Positions 11,401 to 22,179 of a DNA stretch of 64,000 bases are shown one piece after another; within the stretch, counting starts at the first letter, position 1; each line of letters opens with the position of its first letter. A program made the position numbers and the translations under genes. The stretch covers positions 71,907,746-71,971,745 of the forward strand of contig JAVIAB010000124.1 in assembly GCA_032433765.1 (NCBI GenBank), given 5' to 3'. This DNA is from Megaustenia siamemsis (lineage: Eukaryota; Mollusca; Gastropoda; Stylommatophora; Ariophantidae). The notes under the pieces are model-generated. The model did no database searches. It was not told the origin of the DNA and was given only the letters and a program-made list of their open reading frames with translations.

Positions 11401-11870
11401 CAAGGAAACGAACACCTCATGCACCAGACAACAAATACATATACCAACAATTAATACAACAAGCCCCACCACTAAACGAAGAATCAAATGGGATTACACA
11501 CAACATCCAAAATTACAGCGGCACGTTCCAGAACCTGCACAACCCAGTAGTCACTCCAAAGGAGAGAGAAGTCGCATATAGACTTCTGTTTAATACGACG
11601 CCATTGGAACAACGCTACACATGCCAAATGTGCAACACAAACACACAAGCAAACGAAGAACACATATACTATAGATGCCCAACCATCACACCAACAATCC
11701 ACGCACTACATGACACACTGCAAACATATACCAAACACAAAGTAGACATACACAGAGCGATAATGCTAATCACGATACCAAACACGACACCAGAACACCA
11801 CAACAATTTAGTCTCTCTACTTTCTTATTTTAGATACCTAGAATGGGTTTGTCGGAATTGAAACAAAATA
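8500..11870 (+). pseudogene. ORF2 of a Tx1/L1-like element: endonuclease, RT and Cys-His tail
   Basis: The endonuclease start reads LSVNVRGLRSKLDNI near 8520, with YTIVNVQGP near 8815. Reverse transcriptase blocks are TPGPDG (about 9870), LDQEKAFDRVSH (about 10,250, Asp box A) and YADDTIFLP (about 10,716, catalytic box C). A Cys-His segment, CQMCNTNTQANEEHIYYRC, lies at about 11,620, and the frame ends EWVCRN at 11,861. At least eight frame changes or stops disrupt it. Box A is followed by an in-frame four-fold 63-bp repeat. It encoded the endonuclease/reverse transcriptase that copies the element's RNA at its target. Confidence 0.7.
10267..10518 (+). repeat. 63-bp tandem repeat, four copies, inside the RT domain
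   Basis: Copies start at 10,267, 10,330, 10,393 and 10,456, with a partial fifth at 10,519. Each begins TTTCGACAGGGTATCGC or TTTCAACAGGGTATCGC. The period of 63 is a multiple of three, so the reading frame is kept. Confidence 0.95.
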
Positions 11871-11879
11871 CAGTGGACG

Positions 11880-12110
11880 AACGTTTAAACCAGAAATTTT
11901 CTTACACGTATACATGAAAAAACAAATGTCCATTTTAGATAGAATGAGAGTGTTAATGAAGGCAAACTCATCTCCCCTCCCCCAACCTAGCTAAAATAAA
12001 GGCAAAATCCAGGGCATCCACCATGATGAAACGAACTAAACAAACAAATCTCCTGCCTCTTCTTCAAGGAATGCAGCAGAAAATATAAATCAATGAGTGG
12101 GAATTAAAAA
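11880..12110. other. 3' region and flank of the Tx1-like element
   Basis: AT-rich non-coding DNA follows the ORF2 stop. It probably contains the element's 3' end; I could not identify a poly(A) tail or target duplication. Confidence 0.35.
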
Positions 12111-12320
12111 TAAAAGTTAGTGACCATAAATTTTACAGACCTTCGGCACATGATTTTTGGGGTAATGTGGTCGGTATTACGCCCGTGCCGCTTTACTTTC
12201 CCAGAAAAAATCCGGTACCCATTAAAGGCTGGGTGAACCCGGAAACCGTAGGTTGGAATCGAACCCTACCTCTTGTCCTTTGTAGTCCAGGTTACTAACC
12301 ACTGAGCTATCGCGGCTCCC
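12110..12320 (-). mobile_element. tRNA-derived SINE (A)
   Basis: The minus strand starts at 12,320 with GGGAGCCGCGATAGCTCAG, which includes a good RNA polymerase III A box (TAGCTCAGTGGT). About 40 bp on is a B box (GGTTCGATTCC). The tRNA-like head is followed by an unrelated body to about 12,110. It is not a functional tRNA gene: no complete cloverleaf is evident. Confidence 0.75.
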
Positions 12321-12839
12321 AGGAATTGCATTTAGGGACTGATTAATTTCGGCTCTCCAATGCAATTTAATGTCAATCTCATGTTCCACAAATTGTGCCG
12401 ATGATGCGGAGTCGTACACACGGCAATATTCCTTTTTGACAAGTCAAGTGTTGGGAATGTGATCTTCCCCCATCGAACGTTGATATGCGGTTTACGTCAA
12501 CACATTGAGTGTTGTTCAAAAGGCCGTCGTTGGAATTGTTTGACGCCAATTATTTACATGTTGCAACTCATTAATACGGACTGCTCTGCCAAGTCAACCG
12601 AAGTTTTCACTTTAGGGATTTTGCACCGTGTTTCGTTCGTTATAGGCTGCATTCACTAGAGTAATCGGGGATTTATGGGCGCAGCCATTGTTGTGTGTGC
12701 TACGTAGTTATAATGACTGATCATATATCCCTGGACCGGCCGTAAGCTAATGATGAAAGGCGAAATGACGGAGCTTTCTTCATGATTTTGCAGCACCGGG
12801 GCGATTCTCGGAGTTTCATGTTAGTCAGGAAGGATATTG

Positions 12840-12985
12840 TCTAGATTCAAGAGGGCTACTGTGAGATCGAGGGTAGACATGCTTGCTGCTTGCGTTCACC
12901 TGATGACTAAAGGAGTACACCTCTTCATCATCCGCCCTTAAAAGGAAGTTAAGTGGGCGTGTCTGCGTTGTGTTGTGGTTTGCAG

Positions 12986-13036
<51 letters not shown>

Positions 13037-13360
13037 GATCAGGACTCATTCAGAGTAGGATTCCAGACTCTCACATGAAGTCAGAGTCTGCCAGATCCAC
13101 TCTGATTGAACACCCGTTAAAACGTTGCACTGTGTTCTGCACCAGTGGCTCAGTGCATCCGATTTCAGCCAGCATTTTATTCAGGTTAGCTTTCCTTAGC
13201 CTTTGATTGTCCCCATTCTTCTCTCAAGGCAGCAGATGATCTTTTCTGTAGGGGGATTCTGACCTTAGATGGTCGGCCCTCCCAGATTGCAGTATAACTG
13301 ATATTTTCGCCTCTCGGCCCAACACAACCGACTTCAGTACGATATTTTTGAATACCGGGT
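12840..13360 (+). repeat. Older dispersed repeat, split by an AG-tailed SINE
   Basis: The flanks 12,895-12,988 and 13,287-13,360 (for example CACCTGATGACTAAAGGAG and CTCTCGGCCCAACAC) together match 21,550-21,722, where no insert is present. The 21.6-kb copy therefore acts as an empty site for the SINE insertion here. Confidence 0.6.
12989..13286 (-). mobile_element. AG-tailed SINE-like unit, copy 2, with 9-bp target duplication
   Basis: Direct repeats TTGCAGTAT lie at 12,980-12,988 and 13,287-13,295. Between them is a CT tract (an AG tail on the minus strand) and the unit also seen at 5064-5366. The length is about 300 bp. No tRNA-like promoter was recognised. Confidence 0.75.
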
Positions 13361-13513
13361 TGTCTTCCTTTTTCGATCCCTACTCGCTTGGCCAGACTAT
13401 ACAGGTTAGTCTCCCATTTTGATCGTATTTCGATATTCTGATTGTTTACAATAAGTGATAATATCGTATGACAGGGACAAGTTGGCCGTGTTCACTTTCT
13501 GTGCGGTCTCGCC

Positions 13514-13840
13514 TTATGTCTTTTGCCGTTTGCTGAGCTGGAGGTGAGTTAGTAATTCGAATGATTCCACTGGCACGGGCAGTTGAGCAATTATGGATTT
13601 TAAATCGTTTAGAGTGATGCCGGGGCCTTCCATAACCATAACCATAAGATTATTTGATTGTTGATCTGTCACGATTCTGCCAGAGCCAGCACGACGATCT
13701 TTCGGCTGACTCCGCAATCGTCTTCTTTGTTCTTGTCCGTATCCCCCCCACCCTCCCCTCCCCCCAATTCCTAGCATCTTTAATAGGTCGTAGAGGGATG
13801 AGGTCGTGAATCCTCTGGCACTAACCACCACAGAAAACAC
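13514..13840 (-). pseudogene. C-terminal fragment of the R2-like element
   Basis: The minus-strand frame contains GFTTSSLYDLLKMLGI followed by a Gly/Arg-rich run. Its orientation and position fit the extreme C-terminal part of the R2-like protein. I cannot assign a catalytic motif, and the Gly-rich end may be non-coding. Confidence 0.4.
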
Positions 13841-14107
13841 TATAATCTGGAGTCCCTGCTGCCTCAGCTCGGTGGCGAGATCCTTGTATTTGGCTAGTTT
13901 AAATATATGCTGTTACTTTATCCTGGATTCAAATAGCACTGTGAGCTCTATTAAGATGATGTTGATCAAATCTGACTTGTACAGTGCAATGTACGGACGA
14001 ATTTTAGATCTCTTGATGCACTCCGGGTACTTTCATCGCCCTAGGAGGTCAACAACCAATCGTTGAGTCGTTCCTGGTTTGCTTGGGGCTTACGGCCTGT
14101 CCAGCTC

Positions 14108-15745
14108 TCAGAAATAGGTGTTTGTTGTAGCTGGTCGCGCTTTAGTGTTGGCTGTCATCCGCACCCATCCACGATGGCAGCCAGTTCGTGCAGCACTCTG
14201 TTGTGTCGCCACGTGTACTGCCCTTGGCCTCGAGCTGTCTTGTATGCGGAAAGAATATGTACCATCGGATGTTTTCCATTGCAAAGAAGACATCGATTAT
14301 CATCTGTCTTTCTCCACTTCACAAGATTGCAGGCTGATGGTAGAAGGTCGCACATCGATCTGATTATGTAGCTGAGCCACATGCCACATCTCATTCCATT
14401 AACAGTGTCCTCTGCAAGGCCTCATCCCATGTGGTCCATTGGCCTTGCTGCACCTGTTGTGCTGCCTTTTGCACACGTTTGTTCTCCTCGACATCTCTGA
14501 TCTCCCGAACTACCATGTCCCTCCGTTGTCTATTTGATGCCTTTGACAACCATTGATGTCTTCGTGACCAAATCCATGCCTGTTCATCTGCGTGTAGACC
14601 ATTACTTCTTTCAGTTGGAGACTTTCACGTGCTTTGTGTACTGCTACGCATGCCTGCCATTTCCGGCCAGTGTTCACTGTGGGTTCCCCTGCCCGGACTG
14701 CTTCGTCTGATGAGCTTTGCAGCATAACTGCCAGTCTGGCCTTATCGGCTTTATATTCCTCTAGCACTGTCTTGAACGGGAGGACCAGCTTAGCTTTCTT
14801 GCAGTACAGCGCAACATATGTCAGTTCAGGTGGTATTCGCAGCCATTTCCGCGTGTACTTGCTAATCTTACTGTCCATTGCTTCCACCGTACTTAAGCTG
14901 ATCTAGTATATCAGAAAAGGACATAACAGTTTGTGTATCAATATGAACTGGAGGCACCAGATTCTGAACTTTCCTACAAGTCTACTCCGGTCAATGATAT
15001 GTAGTCCCTGCTCTGCCATCTCTATTACTCTCTGGACTGCTTTCGTGTCTTTCAATGAGGCGTCATACACACTGCCTAGTCTCTTTATTGGCTCCTCGCA
15101 GACGGTTGGGATCCTCTGGTTCGCTACACTGAATGCGACTTCCTTGGTCTTCCCTCGTCTGATGGAGAGGCTTCGTGATTTCCTCGGTTTGAAGCTCATC
15201 CGGCACCACACGATGAACTTGTCCAGGCGTTCTAAACATCCTTCGGGCGTGGCTCTCTTCTGACGCTAGGGCCGTCATGTCATCCATGAATGCTTTAAGT
15301 GCTGGCATGTGTTATCCATCTCCAAGGTCTTGTCCTTTTGCAACTACTTCTGCTGCTTTCAGTATTATTTGCATCGCCATCACGAAGAGTATGGGCGAAA
15401 TTGTACAGCCAATCGCAATGCCGACTTGCAATTCTATCCAGTCGGTCGTATGGAGAAACGCACAATGAAGCCGGTAAAATACATCCCGAGCATGGCGGTC
15501 ACATTCTGGGGTACAAGGTACATTCGGAGAGCCTGCCAAATCATCTGATGTTGGACTGATCCATATTCTTTAGCAACATCCAACCATATGACGTCTAGAT
15601 CTAGCTTCTCGGTCTTTGCTCTCTGTATCGCCTCCCATATCATTGTGGCGTGCTCCAAGTATCCGGGGAGACCAGAGACTCCTCCCTTCTGTATGGCAGT
15701 ATCTATGTACTCATTCTCCTCCCATATTATTGTGGCGTGCTCCAA
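14108..15745 (-). pseudogene. Reverse transcriptase core of the R2-like element, fragmented
   Basis: The blocks are LDVIWLDVAKEYGSVQHQM (box A, about 15,560-15,600), GIAIGCTISPILF (box B, about 15,390-15,425) and KAFMDDMTALA (box C, about 15,265-15,300), then MSFKPRKSRSLSIRRG (about 15,160-15,205). Box C has FMDD where most LINEs have YADD or FADD. The frames change at each block boundary, and an 87-bp duplication lies at its start. Downstream pieces (CLLCNGKHPMVHIL, about 14,240-14,290) match the post-RT Cys-His region. Confidence 0.65.
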
Positions 15746-15804
15746 GCATCCGGGGACACCAGGGACTCATCCCCTCTGTAAGGCAGTATCTATGTACCCG
15801 TTCT
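15631..15804 (-). repeat. 87-bp tandem duplication in the R2-like RT
   Basis: Two copies start at 15,631 and 15,718 (CCTCCCATATCATTGTGGCG and the same with one change). The period of 87 is divisible by three, so the duplication itself preserves the frame. Confidence 0.9.
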
Positions 15805-17144
15805 CCATGAGGTACGTGGTGAGTCTCTTTGCCATTGCAGAGAAGAATATTTTCCCTTCCACCTTCAGGAGGGAGTCTGAACTGCGTAATCTCATTTGAG
15901 TTCTGATCCTTTTGAATATTTACTCCATTGGCCCTTTTCCACTCCTGGCTTACAATCTGCCGTTTCCTTGCACTCCTGAGCAGCCGGTGCAGTCGTTTCG
16001 GTACCTCTGGACATCTTTTGTAAACCAGGTACGGAACGCCACTTGGACCTGGGGCCGAGTTGTTGCGGGCTCTGGGAACTACATTTATCACTTCTTGTAG
16101 CGTCGGAGTCCTATCATTGAATGGGGTGCCTGGTTCGCTCGGCCACATCACCCCTGTCATCGACTTGAGCGGTTCGTCTCTCAGGCTATCTGAATAGGTC
16201 TCTCTCAGATGTTTCTCCAGCTCTTCCTTGCTGACTATCAATGTTACAGATCTTGGTGGTTCAAACAGCTCCTTCGCAAACTTGAACGGGTCTTTGAAGA
16301 ACGTTTTGCTGGCCCTCTTGGTTGCTTTCCTTTTTCGATATAGCCTTTCTGCTCTACCTAGTGTCCTATGTTTGGATTTTAGATGCTGCCACATCTGGTG
16401 TAATGCTTCATTCTCTGCTTCCGTAGCTCTCCTGAATTGTTTCCTGGCATGATTTTTCTGCCTCCTGATCACTTCTATTTGTTTTTGCCGTCTGCTTTTC
16501 TGCGGTTTCGTGTTCGTCCTTACTTCTTTCGTGCCTAATTCCATGATGCAATAATAACAAACTACGTCGTCTATGCTTTCAAGCTTCTGGGACAAGTTCA
16601 GTCGTTTATGGAGGTGGTCTATGGCTTTTGCTTGCGACTTGTTTAACTTTTCCCAGTCTACTGTGTTGCACACGGGAGGAAACTTGGCTTTCTCTCTCTT
16701 CCCGTCCATGAGATAAGAGAAGTCATCATCGGACAGTTCGAATTGAATATTCTCACTTCTGTGGATTGACTCCTGACTGAGATCTTCTGACGTCTTATCT
16801 GTCGGAACAGTACGTTCTTGAGCTAATGATGCTTTACTCCCATACCTCTTCTTAACTCTGTGTATTTTCATGCTCTTATGTGCTGAGAATTTCCTTCTAC
16901 AGCTACGTTGGTATTCCAGCCGTTGTACTGGAATCGAAATCGGGTCGGTTCTGGTGGTATAATTGATATGTGATTCATCATTCTCTTCCCCCCCCCCCAC
17001 ATCTTTCGATGAATCTTGGGGGCATTTCTTCGGTGTCGTTTCTGTAGCTAATAGGTTAGGCGGGGTGCAGGTCCATTCAGCTGTTGGTCCTAGTCTCTTC
17101 AAAGACATACTACTTCCTCTAAAGCACAATTGCAGTAACTTCAA
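15711..17144 (-). pseudogene. N-terminal region and RT start of the R2-like element
   Basis: This is a 477-residue open frame. It is rich in Lys and Arg (for example KAIDHLHKRLNLSQKLESID) and then shows the characteristic pre-RT motif NSAPGPSGVPYLVYKRCP (about 16,055), which precedes the polymerase fingers in R2/NeSL-type elements. After about residue 405 the frame drifts from the expected RT sequence (frameshift near 15,900). It is the longest uninterrupted piece of this element. The N-terminal Cys/His DNA-binding fingers typical of R2 are not obvious. Confidence 0.65.
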
Positions 17145-17225
17145 ATGAATGTGAATACCCCATTCTCTCAGATGAACCTTATTATAACTTTATCTAGGCC
17201 ATCTCTACTTGTTTGGATTTCACTG

Positions 17226-17578
17226 ATATCAGGTTCACTGATAAGGTAAGGTAAAGTACGAGACTTGAACCGGCGTCTTAGCACGCGAGTATATACCCAT
17301 ATGTGCTCGGCCGCCTATCCAGAAATGTTCGGATATTTCTGTGTAGTGTAGCCTCAAGCATCGAAACTCAGATGCGAAGCGACATTCCTCACCTTCCCAG
17401 GATAATATACCCTGGTACCCATTTCTGCCAACGGCTGGGTCGACCGTGGGGGTATTTTTTTTTTTTTTCCAACCACGAGTACAATTCACACTGCTCCCAG
17501 CGGGAATTGAACACGGGTTGTCCGAACGTCAGTAATCTAGTCGGGTGGTTTTCCCAACTAGGCTACCGAGGCCCCCGT
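17226..17578 (-). mobile_element. tRNA-derived SINE (B), copy 1
   Basis: The minus strand, from about 17,575, reads GGCCTCGGTAGCCTAGTTGG, with a polymerase III A box, and has a B box (GTGTTCAATTCCC) at about 17,500-17,515. After a T/A-rich linker the body continues to about 17,226, ending with a second tRNA-like piece (CCGGCGTCTTAGCACG). The same SINE lies on the plus strand at 30,221-30,512. Confidence 0.75.
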
Positions 17579-17579
17579 T

Positions 17580-18530
17580 CACTGATGTTCAACAGGATAG
17601 TGGGTCCTACTCTCACCAAATTCATTCATAGTAAATATGTGCCTTTTTGGCTACTCGGTGGTCGTCATTCTGCTATTGATACCAAAAGCAAGAAGTGGAA
17701 ATGTTCATATGTTGAAAGTGTGGATGGAAGCTGTTGTAAAATCTTTATGATGAATAACAACACTTTTTTATATTAAATTATATATATATATATATATTTA
17801 TATATATAATTTAAGTTCAACTCTAGCAATTATGTAGGTTGCTCCTGGGTCGTTATTCTGCAGTTGATATACAAAGCAAGAAGCAATCTAGAGACGGCAA
17901 GAGTATATAAGAGGATATGTTAAAAGTAGATATAATAATGAAACAGGGAATAAAAGAGGGTGTGTGAAACGGCTTGTAGCAGGGTGATAAGTGAAACAGA
18001 GTATAGATAAAAGAGTTGACTGAAACAGGCTATATTAGTAGGGAAATAGTAAACAGAAATGGGAGATAATGGGAGATAAGTAGAAGTGGTCATGTGTGCG
18101 TAAGTTGGGTGAACTGTTTTTGGAGAAGGGGCTAAATAAGCGTGAATTGGGTGAGCTGTTTTAAGGGAAGTGGAGAAACGAGAACAGAGGGAGAGTTTTA
18201 GGTTAGTTGCATTCGAGCAGTGGTCCAGTGCGGACGTCTGGAGAAATGCAGTCGATATCGGAGAGAGTAGTTTGACAGATGAAAGTTAAGTTAATTCTAG
18301 GGCGGCAGCCAGATAGTTTAGTTGTAATATTTCCATGATTTGTGAGTGTCAATTAATAAGTGTTTGTGTTAGATGATTAGAATAGAATAGGTGTCATTGC
18401 AGCGGATAAGGTTAGGGTTACGTTATCTGCACGAAAGCTGACTATGAATCAGCGCAATCGACACAATGGGACATTGTTGGAGATTTGTTTGATTGTCCAA
18501 CAGCAGACGACTTCAAGGAGGTCGTAGCGG
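17580..18530. other. Non-coding stretch with an AT microsatellite
   Basis: A TA-rich run lies at 17,777-17,812. The rest, including a purine-rich region at 17,930-18,200 with repeated GAAACAG and AGATAA words, shows no coding signal that I recognise. Confidence 0.5.
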
Positions 18531-18539
18531 GAAACTTGG

Positions 18540-18940
18540 GAAGCTTGTGGATAGCTTCTACGATGAATAATTGATTTTGTCGATCATGTTGATCACACAC
18601 ATAATTGGAAACTTCGAGTAAGATTCCATAGAGACTTGGTGAGCTTATGAGTAGCTGTTACTATGAACAATTGATTTTGTCGATCATGTTGATCGCACAC
18701 ATAACTGGAAACTTCAAGCAAAAGTTCCTTAGAGACTTGGTGAGCTTATGAATAGCTTCTACTATGAATAGAGACTTTTGTCGATCATGTTGATCCCACA
18801 CATAATTGGGAACTCCAAGCAAGAGTTCCTTAGAGATCTGATAAGCTTGTGAATAGCTTCTACTATGAATAATGACTTTTGGTTGATCATGGGGTTTACA
18901 TATATTTGGAAACTCTACACGAGAGTTCCACAGAGTTGGG
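18540..18940. repeat. Tandem repeat, unit about 101 bp, four copies
   Basis: The marker CGATCATGTTGATC occurs at 18,581, 18,681 and 18,782, and in degraded form at 18,883. Units also share TAGCTTCTACTATGAAT and GAAACTTC...AGAGTTCC blocks. Minus-strand frames through it are not conserved between units. Confidence 0.9.
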
Positions 18941-20040
18941 GCTGTATAGTCAGTCCACGAGGAATACACCTGAGGGTGGCAATATAGTTAACCATGGGAG
19001 GAAATTATTAATGTCAATATGTGTATTGTATAATTGTGAACTGTTCTGTATGATCCGGACATGTGTCTTGTTGATTAAAGATGTCTTTGTGTACAATGTG
19101 GACTTGTGTTAAGTTCATTAAAGCATCTTAATTGTTCCAACGGTCTAGTGAGTGAACGAACTGGGGAAAGTCGCGGAGAATTAGCAACGGCATAACGTGA
19201 AGTACAAACTATAATTCATGACGGTCCAAAGAGACTGGCATTGGCAGTGAGAACAAGTAGCAAATCATAAAGAGTGGCGAGCAACTCGTCATCAGCAATC
19301 CGGCCATTAGCAGCATCACGAGTCATAGCTCATCGTGCGGAAGCACCTGTGGTAATGATGGCTCGTGATGAAGAGGGATGATAAACCGGCTCAAGGTTGA
19401 AGAGCTGTCAGTCAATCGTTCATTGGTTGTCAATTATTGCAGTTGGTTTTCAGGGTTCAAGAAGGGCATCTCATTACATCAGCATCTGAAGATCAGCAAC
19501 AGCAGATCAATACAAGAGAAAGTCGGCCCGCGTGAGGGGCAGTGAAGTAGAGTGGTTAGTACCGTGTTGTGCTCCTGTTACATTTAGTGCACCCTGGCGT
19601 GTCATTTCATCGACATAATCAAGGAAGGGTGGTTGTGCCACTGTTACAATAACACATTCAGTGTGAGTACTAGTTTTTTTCCTAAAAAAAATCACTGGGA
19701 GCGCCCCACATACTTAGGAGTACAATAAGACCAACAACTAAATCTGAAGTAACATGTAGAAAACTTGACTAAGAAGGCACAGCACAAAGATTACAACTTA
19801 TGAAAAAGCTTTTGATTACTTCATGGGGGAGCAGATAAAGAAACTTTTAGAAACCTCTACCTGTCTTTATTTTGGAATATGGTAACTCTTTATTAGTGAG
19901 ATGCAGAAAATCAACCAACATGCCACTTAACAGGATACAAAACAGTGTACTACGGTTCAACAGTAGTGCCATGAGGTCTACCTCGACTGTAGCATGAAAA
20001 ATACACTGCAATGTAGAATCTTTAGACATAAGGTCATTTT
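18940..20040. other. Unassigned non-coding stretch
   Basis: No reading frame, RNA or repeat could be assigned. The part at 19,190-19,520 has a more balanced base composition than its surroundings and might be the leader of an unrecognised element; this is speculation. Confidence 0.4.
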
Positions 20041-20049
20041 GGTGCTATA

Positions 20050-21250
20050 TTGAAGACAAAAAAGAATGGAGAAAGACCATCCTAACAGAAATTTAGTGGA
20101 TACATGGATTCCTAAACAAAGAATCAAGCATATCTTAACTTTTAACCATGTTAGGGACATACAAAAGAAATTCTCTACCCGAGAAACATCAACAAACATC
20201 AGGAGTCATCAAGGAACTGTCACCAAATGCAAATTACATGAACCCAGAAATATATGGCAGAATAAATAAAAATGCTGACTCAGTGTCAATAACAACCGCT
20301 GCAAAGAAAATCATAGATACTTATCCTGATGACTAGATACATGTATACAGTGATGGTGCTGACTATCAAAGCTCAATATGAGATTTTGATACATTGAGTT
20401 ATTTGCGGGTCATCATCACTGCACTCTGAACATGTCCATAGGTGCTCAGATCCCCTCCTCAGCAAGTCCTGCAGTGTCCAGCGACTGATGACTCCAGTTC
20501 TGTAAACATTTGTAAACATTTTGATACATTATCTCGATGGAACAACAGAAGAACTATGAGGCCTATTCAGTGAAGATTGCAACAATTATGAAGCAGAAAT
20601 AACAGCTGTAGGATCAGCAGTATATCATTTGAATACTATTTCTGATACCATACCATCAAAGAAAAGAAATAGTCATATTTACTGATTCCGAATCAGCTCT
20701 GCGGGCTTTAGGAAGTACCATAAACAAACCAGAGCTCAAACAGCTCATAGACATCATAAGGTTAGTGATGCAATGGATCCAAAACACAAGGAAATGATAA
20801 AGCAGATACATTAGCTAAGGGAGGATCCAGACAGAAAACAATTTCACACCAACATCTCTTTAAAAACAGCGAAACAAATCATAAACTCCACCAGTAGAGA
20901 AGATTGACTGAATGGATGAACCATGGAAAAAACAGGGAGGGAACTTTTTAAATACATGACAAGGCAAACCCAGATGACAAAATTAGCGACCTAAAAAGAA
21001 AAGACCAAACCATCATCTCCAGACTGAGAACCAGTCATGTATCACAGAACAATCACATCCATAGAATATGACGAAACCAAACTCCAGCACATCCACTCTA
21101 GGAACACCAACTCAATCAGAAATGATTTTATTTCCACATGAAACAAGAGAACATCACATATTTGAATGTCCATAACTCACTGACATCAGAGCGACTCTAC
21201 TTAGTCAAAGACCTGATAAATAGAACACCTTGTACAGAACTACAAGGAAG
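20050..21250 (+). pseudogene. RNase H-bearing LINE remnant
   Basis: Readable pieces are PEIYGRINKNADSVSITTAA (about 20,245), IHVYSDGADYQSS (about 20,340), which resembles the first catalytic-Asp strand of RNase H, and IVFTDSESALRALGS (about 20,670), the second Asp strand. Stops and frame changes are frequent. A 122-bp fragment of another LINE interrupts it. The clade is uncertain: I- or Jockey-like elements carry RNase H. Confidence 0.5.
20396..20517 (-). mobile_element. 3'-end fragment of the I-clade LINE, with 13-bp target duplication
   Basis: The repeat ATTTTGATACATT lies at 20,383-20,395 and 20,518-20,530. The insert matches the first part of the I-clade element at 57,770-57,890 (GAGTTATTTGCGGGTC onward). 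It is a severely 5'-truncated copy whose 3' end is on the left. Confidence 0.85.
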
Positions 21251-21359
21251 CTCATAAATACATGCAGATATCATTACATGGCATTGAACAGAAGGGTGAC
21301 AGCTCACAGACTGCTGGATCCATAACAACAACAATAGCAAATACAGCAATGAATTTTGG

Positions 21360-22112
21360 AAACCTTGATAAAATATTAAAATAAAAATTACTAAGCAGAA
21401 AAATAATGCTCAGAATTTTCAATTTGAAATTTTCAAATCCATCCTTACTTATGTATGCGAGAGTTAGAAAGCAACTAAATAGAAAATAAAATGGATGCAT
21501 TTGAAAACAAATATCTCAGGAAAATATCTTGTATAACATGCAATAATCGTTTTTCTTTGTGTTCACCCGATGACCACAAAAGGAATTGATTGACCTCTTT
21601 GTCATCCATCTTTTATTTAGGATGTTAAGTGGTCGTAAATGCGTTGTATTGAGGTTTGCAGTAAAACTGTGATATCTGAGCCTTTCGACCCAACGCATAT
21701 AACTTCAGCACAGCATTTTTGAGCTGCTGCAGAGGGTAGAAATAAGAGAAATGACAAAGCATAAAAAAATATAATCTATAATCAGGAGAAGAAGGTGGTC
21801 ACATGTTGGCCATGCAATGAGAAGAGACAACAAGAGAATTTCAAAGCAAATCCTCAAATGGGAACCAGTGGGTAAAAGCAAATGAGGCTGACCTAGAGAA
21901 ACACTAAAAAGAACACTACAGCGAGAGGCAACAACACTAAGCATCAGCTCCCTTGCTGAGATTGAGCAACTCATTCAGAACAAATATGTGTGTGGCGAGA
22001 TACAATGCAGGTCTTGTGCAAAGTCTGATGCTTGATAACAAAGATCACTGGACAGTGTCTAGAATTTCTGCCCTAAGTGCCGTCTTCAGCTCGAAAGGAC
22101 AATAGATAGATA
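21360..22112 (+). pseudogene. RTE-like LINE 3' part ('family Z'), interrupted by an older repeat
   Basis: Pieces of the post-RT region are readable (LRIFNLKFSNPSL near 21,410; RRDNKRISKQILKWEP near 21,820). The 3' end is CTCGAAAGGACAATAGATAGATAGA at about 22,090. The dispersed repeat also found at 12.9-13.3 kb sits inside it at 21,545-21,722. Other family Z pieces are at 31,040-31,260, 32,260-32,655, 32,938-33,200, 54,480-54,840 and 55,630-56,520. Confidence 0.6.
21545..21722 (+). repeat. Older dispersed repeat, uninterrupted copy
   Basis: Matches 12,895-12,988 plus 13,287-13,360. It contains GAGGTTTGCAGTAAAACTG, the empty-site counterpart of the SINE insertion at 12,989. Confidence 0.6.
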
Positions 22113-22179
22113 GACATACTGCTTCAAGAAAGAAATTTAGTCAAACTAATTATCTTCATTCAAGTCAAGGCCATCCATA

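Larger units (their letters stand above)
3250..11880 (+). mobile_element. Tx1/L1-like non-LTR retrotransposon, interrupted by nested insertions
   Basis: An ORF1-like region (3291-4408) and an ORF2 region (about 8500-11,870) are in the same orientation, separated by a second LINE inserted at 4480-8472. That insertion is flanked by the 9-bp repeat AATCTACCT at 4471-4479 and 8473-8481. Removing it brings ORF1 and ORF2 to normal spacing. ORF2 shows an endonuclease start, a reverse transcriptase and a C-terminal Cys-His segment, as in Tx1/L1-group elements. Both frames are broken in many places. That ORF1 and ORF2 belong to one element is inference from nesting and orientation. Confidence 0.6.
13360..17145 (-). 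mobile_element. R2-like non-LTR element with an FMDD catalytic box
   Basis: A minus-strand element has an N-terminal region (17,144-15,711), a reverse transcriptase spread over 15,745-14,903, and a C-terminal region to about 13,514. It is 5'-incomplete or its first exon-like part is unrecognised. The assignment to the R2 superfamily is by RT motif style and is tentative. Target preference cannot be judged from this copy. Confidence 0.6.

Noticed and set aside
12230..12320. A tRNA gene
   Set aside because: A and B boxes are present but no full cloverleaf or 3' end was seen, and the unit continues as a SINE body. The same holds for 17,500-17,578 and 30,221-30,270.
12825..13049. A minus-strand frame with Arg-Glu repeats
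   Set aside because: It is a translation of the (AG)n tail of a SINE.
19190..19520. LTR-retrotransposon leader
   Set aside because: No primer-binding site, polypurine tract or LTR pair was seen.
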